A DNA stretch of 16,359 nt. It comes from JAZRWQ01 sp045599805 (lineage in GTDB: Bacteria > Bacillota > Clostridia > Oscillospirales > UMGS1783). Below are positions 6,235 through 11,472 of the stretch, in pieces (within the stretch, counting starts at the first letter, position 1; each line of letters opens with the position of its first letter). The stretch is taken from NCBI GenBank assembly GCA_045599805.1, contig JAZRWQ010000076.1, forward strand, positions 1-16,359. Reading direction: 5' to 3'. The notes under the pieces were generated by a model. The model searched no databases and was not told the origin of the DNA. It saw only the letters and a program-made list of their open reading frames with translations. A program made the position numbers and the translations under genes.

Positions 6235-7228
6235 ATGTAAAATCGTATTTTGTTATTTCCGTGCCGGCATAGTAGTGAGAGAGTATATCTTTATACGAAT
6301 ATCCCTGAAGCGCCATTTGCAGTGCGCCGTATTGACTCATTCCCACTCCGTGCCCGTAGCCCTTCACGCTGAAAACTACGCTGTCGCCTATTTCTATTTC
6401 AAAATTCACCGACCGCAAAGAAAACAGCGAGCGTATTTCGCTTCCGCTAAATTCGCTGCCGTATAGGGTGATCGTCATCACGCCGCCCGACTCGCTGCGT
6501 GTTATTTTCGGCGACGGGCTATCTGAAATAAGCGGCCGCAGTCCTTCAAGTGCGCTTTTGAATTCACCGATATCCACCGTTACACTTGAAAGGAAGCCGT
6601 TGCTTTTGGAGTCGAACGAGCTGTCGGCGCTTATAAGATAGGGAATGTCGCTTCCCCATACGTCCTTTGCCGATTCGGTTTTGCCCGAGCTTATGGCATG
6701 GAAAACGGTGTTGGCTGTTTTGCCGTTGTAGTTTACCGTTTCAAACCTCGTGGCGTTTACCGCGTCGGATATTTTTCCGTAATATTCATTGAATTTGTCA
6801 CCCCATTTAAGCTGCATTTCGTTTATGCCGAGATATGCTTTGCAATGGGATGCGTCGGTGCATATATAGGCGCCCTTGTGTCCCGGCACGATGCCGGGAT
6901 TGTTTTTCTCCGCCTCCATGTGGTAAACGGTGTAGGAGCGCGCCGCCACCGCCTGCGCTTTAAGCGCCTCGGGCGGGTATTCGGCAGGCATTTCCGCGGC
7001 GACAGATGATATCAGATATTGGTCAAGAGGTATGTTCTCCACCTCTCCCGTATCGCTCATAAGCACCTTTATTATCGGCATTCCGTCTTCTTCGTTATCA
7101 CTGAAACTTTCCGATTTCGGATAGCTTTGTGCGGATAGGCTTCCCAGATGCTCGCGGCTTATCATAAAAGGTATCACGGGTAAAAACATTACCGCCGTAA
7201 GAAACGGTATAAGGCGTTTAGCCGTCAT
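6233..7228 (-). CDS. spoIID: Stage II sporulation protein D, SpoIID peptidoglycan lytic transglycosylase
   Basis: A 331-residue membrane-anchored lytic transglycosylase of the SpoIID/LytB family, needed in spore formers for septal peptidoglycan processing and forespore engulfment in the mother cell. An N-terminal hydrophobic segment (about residues 5-23) anchors it. Catalytic Glu candidate E79 sits in AAEMPAEYPPEALKAQAVAAR. H117, C123, H128 and C129 (GHKGAYICTDASHCKAY) match the spacing I recall for the zinc site of Clostridioides difficile SpoIID. The C-terminal signature GYGHGVGMSQYGA is intact (291-302). In-frame ATGs at 7261 and 7255 lie inside or upstream of the predicted start of transcription and lack a binding site, so I use the ATG at 7228, which follows AAAGGA (7240-7245) by 11 bases. 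It is a single-gene unit with a sigma-E-like promoter. Vegetative SpoIID-like homologs exist, but the promoter and cysteines favour the sporulation enzyme. Confidence 0.93.
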   Translation of the reverse strand: MTAKRLIPFLTAVMFLPVIPFMISREHLGSLSAQSYPKSESFSDNEEDGMPIIKVLMSDTGEVENIPLDQYLISSVAAEMPAEYPPEALKAQAVAARSYTVYHMEAEKNNPGIVPGHKGAYICTDASHCKAYLGINEMQLKWGDKFNEYYGKISDAVNATRFETVNYNGKTANTVFHAISSGKTESAKDVWGSDIPYLISADSSFDSKSNGFLSSVTVDIGEFKSALEGLRPLISDSPSPKITRSESGGVMTITLYGSEFSGSEIRSLFSLRSVNFEIEIGDSVVFSVKGYGHGVGMSQYGALQMALQGYSYKDILSHYYAGTEITKYDFT

Positions 7229-7260
7229 ATATATGCACGTCCTTTCTTTTTCCATATGCA

Positions 7261-7289
7261 ACGATATGCTTATTAAAGCAAAAATATGA
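7261..7289 (-). promoter_or_regulatory. Sigma-E-like sporulation promoter of spoIID
   Basis: On the minus strand, TCATATT (7289-7283) fits the sigma-E -35 pattern (K-M-ATATT), and CATATCGT (7268-7261) fits the -10 pattern beginning CATA and ending T. The spacer is exactly 14 bases, the spacing known for mother-cell sigma-E promoters. Transcription would start near 7254, giving a leader of about 25 bases with AAAGGA before the ATG at 7228. Confidence 0.72.
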
Positions 7290-7315
7290 CATTGTATAAA
7301 AATTTGCCGAATTTC

Positions 7316-7345
7316 TTTACAATAGGCGCGGCGATATGCTATAAT
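7316..7345 (+). promoter_or_regulatory. Sigma-A promoter of the TPR/LRR membrane protein gene
   Basis: TTTACA (7316-7321), an 18-base spacer and TATAAT (7340-7345), with an extended -10 TGC directly before it. Transcription would start near 7352, about 45 bases before the ATG at 7397. That rules out the in-frame ATG at 7286 as a start. It is divergent from the spoIID promoter 27 bases away. Confidence 0.8.
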
Positions 7346-7396
7346 AATTTAATAATAATTAAGTGTACTATTTATTTTTTCCGGAGAGTGCTTTAT

Positions 7397-9217
7397 ATGG
7401 AAGAAAACAATAATGATATAATCGTAAACGATACTGCCGAGGTAACCGAAGCGGTTGAAGAGAAGCCGGTTAAAAAGAAGCTCAGCCCCGAACGCATAAA
7501 GCAGATGGTTCGTCTGTTCTTCGTCACCTTCAGCATCACCCTGGTAATAGGCGTTATAGTAGGCGCCGTAATATACCTTACCGGCGCAAGTTTGGGCAGC
7601 GCAGACAGCTACTGCGAAAAGGGTATTGCCGCTTACAATGACGGCAAGTTTGATAAAGCCGAAGCCGATTTTCTCAAAGCCCTTGAAAAGGACGAAACTC
7701 ATCTTGATGCGCGTATGTATCTTTGCCGCACCTATGAAAGCGAAAAGAAATATGCCGAGGAATATGATGCCGCAATGAAGGGCATAGAAATGTCCTCCGC
7801 ATCATTCGACTATTATTCGTTCGCAATCCGTGCGCTCTGCTATCAGAATAAGATGACCGAAGCAAGAGAGCTTATGGAAAACTGCGACAATAACTATGTA
7901 CTCATGAAGATAGAACACGGCAAGCCCGCCGACGTAAAGCTTTCGGTAAATCCCGGCACCTACGGGGAAGCCTTCGATTTGTCCCTGTCTTCCTCCGGCG
8001 GCGCAGCTATTTACTATACTACCGACGGAAGCGAGCCTACCCTCAATTCCACAATGTACAAATCGCCCGTTAAGGTGACTGACCGTTTGACGCTCCGCGC
8101 CTTTGCCATTTCCGAAAGCGGCATGATCACCGCGGAAACGGAGGCGTCCTACAGAGTAAGAGACGAGCAGGCGGAATATAAATTCAAGGACAAAGCCGTT
8201 GAAAGTATTGTGAGAGACAAACTGGGACTTTACGGCACGCTTACCTATAAAGACCTTGACGAGGTAACATCCTTCACAAGTGAAGGAAGCTCCGGCAAGA
8301 TATCCACACTCGAAGACTTCGAGGAATTTCTGAATCTTTCCGAGGTAACGATAAAGGGCGACGAAATAAGCGATTATTCCTGCCTTGCCCGTGTGGAAAA
8401 GCTTAAGACCTTAAAGCTTATAAATCTCACGCTCACTCCAGAGCAGTGGAAGCAGATAGGCTCCTGCACAAAACTTGCGCATATAACGGTAAATAACTGC
8501 GGTCTTACCGACCTTTCCTTTGCGTCGGGGCTTACTGCCCTCACCGCCGCCGATTTCTCGGATAATAATCTTGACGGCGCCGCATTCTCGGCAATCAAAT
8601 CCCTGAAGATAAACGAGCTTACCGTTAAGAACAACGATATGACGTCGATAGGCGCTATCGGTGAAATAACCACTCTTCGCAAGCTTGACCTTTCAAATAA
8701 CGCGCTTACCTCTTTCGACGGCATATCCAAGCTCGGCAAGCTGGACACCGTTATTTTAAAGGATAACGATATAACCGCTACCGACGGTATGGCATTCCTC
8801 ACCTCCCTTAAAACCGCCGACTTCTCCGGCAATGAGATAGAGGATGCAAGCGATATGGCAGGCTCCCGTTCGATAAATACGCTGGATCTTTCCGGCAACC
8901 CGATAGCCGACTTCTCGGTATTCCGTTCCGGCAACCTCACATCCTTGACCGCTAAAAACTGCGGCATTTCCGATATTTCCGGAATCTGCGAAATAATATC
9001 CTTAAGAACGCTTGACCTTTCCGGCAACCATATATCCGACCTTACACCGGTTCCGGGCCTTTCTCACATTACCACCCTTAACGTATCGGGTAATATGATA
9101 AAGACGATAACCCCCTTGCGCGGTATGGGCTCGCTGACCTCTCTCGATATAAGCGGCAATGAAGTAAGTAAGGATGAGGCTGTTTTATTCAACGGTCTTA
9201 AGATAAATTGGGGTTAA
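7397..9217 (+). CDS. Membrane-anchored TPR, chitobiase-C-terminal-like and leucine-rich-repeat protein
   Basis: A 606-residue protein I cannot assign a named function. In order: an acidic cytoplasmic N-terminus (1-35); one membrane helix (about 38-61); a TPR-like helical region (about 68-165) with a canonical unit at ADSYCEKGIAAYNDGKFDKA; a beta-sandwich domain (about 178-254) with the CHB_HEX_C_1/PF13290 hallmark AIYYTTDGSEPT...Y; and 11-13 leucine-rich repeats of the SDS22/internalin type (about 314-606, e.g. LRKLDLSNNALTSFDGISKL). No signal peptidase site or LPXTG anchor is seen, so it is probably a single-pass protein with the repeats outside the cell. The LRR domain suggests binding of protein or surface partners, and the rest gives no enzymatic motif. 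The start is chosen as the first in-frame ATG after the promoter, with GGAGAG (7383-7388) eight bases upstream. Neither flanking gene hints at a partner. No strong terminator follows, other than the hairpin at 9272. Confidence 0.85.
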   Translation: MEENNNDIIVNDTAEVTEAVEEKPVKKKLSPERIKQMVRLFFVTFSITLVIGVIVGAVIYLTGASLGSADSYCEKGIAAYNDGKFDKAEADFLKALEKDETHLDARMYLCRTYESEKKYAEEYDAAMKGIEMSSASFDYYSFAIRALCYQNKMTEARELMENCDNNYVLMKIEHGKPADVKLSVNPGTYGEAFDLSLSSSGGAAIYYTTDGSEPTLNSTMYKSPVKVTDRLTLRAFAISESGMITAETEASYRVRDEQAEYKFKDKAVESIVRDKLGLYGTLTYKDLDEVTSFTSEGSSGKISTLEDFEEFLNLSEVTIKGDEISDYSCLARVEKLKTLKLINLTLTPEQWKQIGSCTKLAHITVNNCGLTDLSFASGLTALTAADFSDNNLDGAAFSAIKSLKINELTVKNNDMTSIGAIGEITTLRKLDLSNNALTSFDGISKLGKLDTVILKDNDITATDGMAFLTSLKTADFSGNEIEDASDMAGSRSINTLDLSGNPIADFSVFRSGNLTSLTAKNCGISDISGICEIISLRTLDLSGNHISDLTPVPGLSHITTLNVSGNMIKTITPLRGMGSLTSLDISGNEVSKDEAVLFNGLKINWG

Positions 9218-9229
9218 TGAAAAAAGTAC

Positions 9230-9258
9230 TTGATTTTCTGTTTATAATGTGCTAATAT
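9230..9258 (+). promoter_or_regulatory. Promoter of the rimP-nusA-infB operon
   Basis: TTGATT (9230-9235), a 17-base spacer and TAATAT (9253-9258), with TGC directly before the -10 as an extended element. It begins 12 bases after the stop of the preceding gene. Transcription would start near 9265, so the hairpin at 9272 lies at the very 5' end of the mRNA. Confidence 0.73.
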
Positions 9259-9269
9259 ATGTATAGAGT

Positions 9270-9299
9270 TTGAAGAGCGGAGTTTTCTCCGCTCTTCAA
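9270..9299 (+). promoter_or_regulatory. Leader hairpin ahead of rimP-nusA, possible NusA-responsive attenuator
   Basis: GAAGAGCGGAG (9272-9282) pairs perfectly with CTCCGCTCTTC (9287-9297) around TTTT, and two outer T-A pairs make 13 bp. The downstream tract is interrupted (AATGTTTTATTG), weaker than a standard terminator. It may stop read-through from the LRR gene, attenuate its own operon, or protect the 5' end. In Bacillus subtilis the nusA operon is, as I recall, autoregulated through a NusA-dependent terminator in its leader, and weak U tracts are typical of such sites. Confidence 0.7.
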
Positions 9300-9341
9300 T
9301 GTTTTATTGAATGGGAAAAATATATTCCGCGGGAGGTAAAT

Positions 9342-9794
9342 ATGTCAAAAATAAGTGATATCGTGTACGAGCTTGCAAAGCCCGTCGCGAAGGAAATGAA
9401 CTTCTCCATTTACGATACCGAATACGTAAAAGAGGGAAGTGAAAACTATCTCAGAATATATATAGATAAAGAGGGCGGCATAACCTCAAACGACTGCGCC
9501 GATTTCTCGCGCGCAATGGACCCGATACTTGATGAGGCCGATCCCATAGACAATCATTATATATTCGAGGTCTGCTCTCCCGGCGTGGAACGCAGGCTGA
9601 GACTGCCGGAGCATTTTGAAAATGCGCTGGGCACAAAGGTGCGTGTTAAATGCTTCAAAGCCGTTGAAGGCAAAAAAGAGCATATAGGCATTCTCCTTTC
9701 TTACGGAGATGCGGTCACTCTTTCGGAGGACGGTGCCGAAGTATCAATAGATAAAGTAAATATAAGTATATGCAAAACGGTATTTGATTTTTAA
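9342..9794 (+). CDS. rimP: Ribosome maturation factor RimP
   Basis: A 150-residue cytoplasmic protein needed for late assembly of the 30S subunit. The family pattern is clear: an N-terminal alpha-beta domain with YLRIYIDKEGGIT and CADFSRAMDPILDEADPI, then the hallmark SPGVERRLR (79-87; usually SPGxxRPL), then a small C-terminal SH3-like barrel (from about residue 93). Length is normal. The start follows GGGAGG (9331-9336) by five bases. The TTG at 9270 in the same frame would put coding sequence through the leader hairpin and is not credible. It is the first gene of the operon and is separated from nusA by 17 bases. Confidence 0.96.
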   Translation: MSKISDIVYELAKPVAKEMNFSIYDTEYVKEGSENYLRIYIDKEGGITSNDCADFSRAMDPILDEADPIDNHYIFEVCSPGVERRLRLPEHFENALGTKVRVKCFKAVEGKKEHIGILLSYGDAVTLSEDGAEVSIDKVNISICKTVFDF

Positions 9795-9811
9795 CGGAGG
9801 GATAGGAAAAA

Positions 9812-10885
9812 ATGAACAACAGCGAATTTTACGAGGCACTTGAGCTTCTGGAAAAGGAAAAAGGCATCAGAAAAGATTATATGCTTGAAAAGATAAAGGC
9901 AGCCATAATCGCCGCAGTCAAGAAGGAAAGAAATCTTGATATGCAGCCCGAAAACATTGATGCCGAATTTGATGAAGAAAAGAGAAAGGTTCGTTTCTTC
10001 GTTCGCAAAGAGGTAGTTGAAGAGTTTGAAAACATACAGACTCAGATTTATCTCGAAGAAGCAAAGAAGATAAGCAAAAAATATAAGGTAGGCGATATCG
10101 CCGAGGTCGATCTTGATACCAAGCAGTTCGGCAGGATCGCCGCCAAGGTAGGCAAAAACGTAATAGTTCAGGGTATAAATGAAGCCGTTTACGGCTCTCT
10201 TGCGCAGGAATTCACCGAAAAGCAGGGCGAAATAGTTACCGGCGTTGTAGAGCGTATCGATCTGAGAAACCGCGCCGCAGTTCTGTCGGTAGGCAGATAT
10301 GAAATGATGCTCCCCGTAAGAGAAATGATACCCCGTGAGGTCATAAGAGAAGGCAACAGCCTTAAGGTTTATGTTGCCGACGTTGCCAAGAAGGAAAACG
10401 CCAAGGGCAAGGTTTATGATGAGGTAGTTCTTTCCCGCAAGCATCCCGGTCTTGTAAGAAGACTGTTCGAGCTTGAGGTTCCCGAAATCGCCGACGGAAC
10501 GGTTGAGGTTATGTCGGTTGCAAGGGAAGCCGGTTCGAGAACAAAGATAGCCGTTATGTCAAACGATGCCGACGTTGATCCCGTAGGCGCATGCATAGGC
10601 CCCAAGAGAAGCAGAATTTCCAATATAATTGATGAAATAAAGGGCGAAAAGATAGATATAATCAAATATAATTCCGATCCCGCGCTGTTCGTTTCCGCAT
10701 CTCTTTCTCCTGCCGTAGTTTTAAGCGCAGAGGCAGATGAAAAGAAAAAGACCTGCTCGGTAATAGTAAGTGACGATCAGCTTTCTCTTGCAATAGGCAA
10801 AGAGGGACAGAACGCCCGTCTTGCCGCAAAGCTTACCGGATACAAGGTAGATATCAAGCCATTATCCGGCATTATGGAAAAATAA
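9812..10885 (+). CDS. nusA: Transcription termination/antitermination factor NusA
   Basis: A 357-residue RNA polymerase-associated factor that promotes pausing and intrinsic termination. Domains: polymerase-binding N-terminal domain (1-135), S1 RNA-binding domain (about 138-208, GEIVTGVVERIDLRNRAAVLSVG), KH1 (about 210-290) and KH2 (about 300-348, LAIGKEGQNARLAAKLTGYKVDI). The C-terminal acidic repeats of proteobacterial NusA are absent, as normal for Firmicutes. KH1 has GPKR (263-266) where the GxxG nucleic-acid loop normally has a second glycine, whereas the KH2 loop GKEG is intact. GGAGG (9796-9800) lies 11 bases before the ATG. A strong leader hairpin at the operon start may be the target of its own feedback. 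Confidence 0.97.
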   Translation: MNNSEFYEALELLEKEKGIRKDYMLEKIKAAIIAAVKKERNLDMQPENIDAEFDEEKRKVRFFVRKEVVEEFENIQTQIYLEEAKKISKKYKVGDIAEVDLDTKQFGRIAAKVGKNVIVQGINEAVYGSLAQEFTEKQGEIVTGVVERIDLRNRAAVLSVGRYEMMLPVREMIPREVIREGNSLKVYVADVAKKENAKGKVYDEVVLSRKHPGLVRRLFELEVPEIADGTVEVMSVAREAGSRTKIAVMSNDADVDPVGACIGPKRSRISNIIDEIKGEKIDIIKYNSDPALFVSASLSPAVVLSAEADEKKKTCSVIVSDDQLSLAIGKEGQNARLAAKLTGYKVDIKPLSGIMEK

Positions 10886-10903
10886 GATTTGGAGTGAATT
10901 TGT

Positions 10904-11173
10904 TTGAAGACACGTAAGATTCCGATGCGTATGTGCACCGGCTGCGGAGAATCTAAATCAAAGATGGAGCTTGTAAGGGTGGTAAGAAGCCCCGAGGGCG
11001 ATATCAGCATAGATGCTTCCGGCAAGAAACCGGGCAGAGGCGCATATATCTGCCCCAATGCCGACTGTTTGAAGAAAGCGCGCAAATCGAAGCGTATTGA
11101 GCGCTCACTTGAAACGGCGATAAGCGATTTTATCTATGAGGAACTTGAAAAGGAGCTTAATAAAATTGACTGA
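10904..11173 (+). CDS. ylxR: YlxR/RnpM-family RNA-binding protein, TTG start
   Basis: An 89-residue basic protein of the YlxR (DUF448) family, reported in Bacillus as an RNase P modulator (RnpM). Conserved features: KTRKIPMRMCTGCGESKSK at the N-terminus, ELVRVVRSPEGDISID, and GRGAYICPNADCLKKARK with the RGAY motif. The four cysteines (11, 14, 50, 55) could bind metal, but I infer this only from spacing. The TTG at 10904 is chosen because family members begin with M-K-x-R-K-I-P and GGAG (10891-10894) stands nine bases upstream. The first ATG, at 10925, would delete that conserved start. It lies 18 bases after nusA, and its end overlaps ylxQ by eight bases. Confidence 0.93.
   Translation: MKTRKIPMRMCTGCGESKSKMELVRVVRSPEGDISIDASGKKPGRGAYICPNADCLKKARKSKRIERSLETAISDFIYEELEKELNKID
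11150..11155 (+). promoter_or_regulatory. Shine-Dalgarno deciding the ylxQ start
   Basis: AAGGAG, inside the 3' end of ylxR, stands ten bases before the TTG at 11166. It lies downstream of the in-frame ATG at 11136, which argues for the TTG as the ylxQ start. Confidence 0.65.
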
Positions 11174-11459
11174 CAGCTTTTTACTTACGCTGGGTCTGTG
11201 CAGGCGCGCCGGATTTTTAATGCGCGGCAGAACAGAGGTGGCGGACGGAATGAAAAAAAACGAGATCGGGGATTTTTTCGTATCCTCGGATATCTCGGAT
11301 AATTCCCTTAAAGAGGCAAAAAGGCTGGGGGCTTTTATAACGGTACCCTATACAATGGCGCAGCTCGGCGCTGCCGCCGGAGTAAAGCCGATGGCAATAT
11401 TCGGCATAAAGGATCGCGGTATGCGTGATCTTCTGAAAAGCAAACTTAAATCAGAATGA
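11166..11459 (+). CDS. ylxQ: YlxQ, L7Ae-family RNA-binding ribosomal-like protein
   Basis: A 97-residue protein of the L7Ae/L30e/S12e/Gadd45 fold (YlxQ), whose family binds kink-turn RNA. Recognisable elements are LLTLGLCRRAGFLMRGRTEV, a beta strand FFVSSDISDNSLKEAKRLG, and TVPYTMAQLGAAAGVKPMAIFGIKDRG at the C-terminal half. Length matches the roughly 100 residues of homologs when the TTG at 11166 is used (AAGGAG ten bases upstream). The in-frame ATG at 11136 would add ten basic residues that homologs lack and overlap ylxR by 38 bases. It sits between ylxR and infB as in other Firmicutes. Its physiological role is not well defined. Confidence 0.88.
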   Translation: MTDSFLLTLGLCRRAGFLMRGRTEVADGMKKNEIGDFFVSSDISDNSLKEAKRLGAFITVPYTMAQLGAAAGVKPMAIFGIKDRGMRDLLKSKLKSE

Positions 11460-11472
11460 GGAGGCGTAGTAT

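Noticed and set aside
7229..7261. Longer spoIID from ATGs at 7261 or 7255
   Set aside because: Both lie within or upstream of the predicted sigma-E transcript start and have no Shine-Dalgarno. The ATG at 7228 does have one, and the hydrophobic anchor follows it.
7286..7396. N-terminal extension of the LRR protein from the ATG at 7286
   Set aside because: It lies upstream of the TTTACA/TATAAT promoter and would translate through it; its sequence is not domain-like, and the ATG at 7397 is followed by coherent coding sequence.
9791..10444. 217-codon antisense frame opposite nusA
   Set aside because: Composition shadow of nusA with no start signal or domain.
11136..11165. ATG at 11136 as the ylxQ start
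   Set aside because: It overlaps ylxR by 38 bases, lies before the AAGGAG that serves the TTG at 11166, and adds residues absent from homologs.
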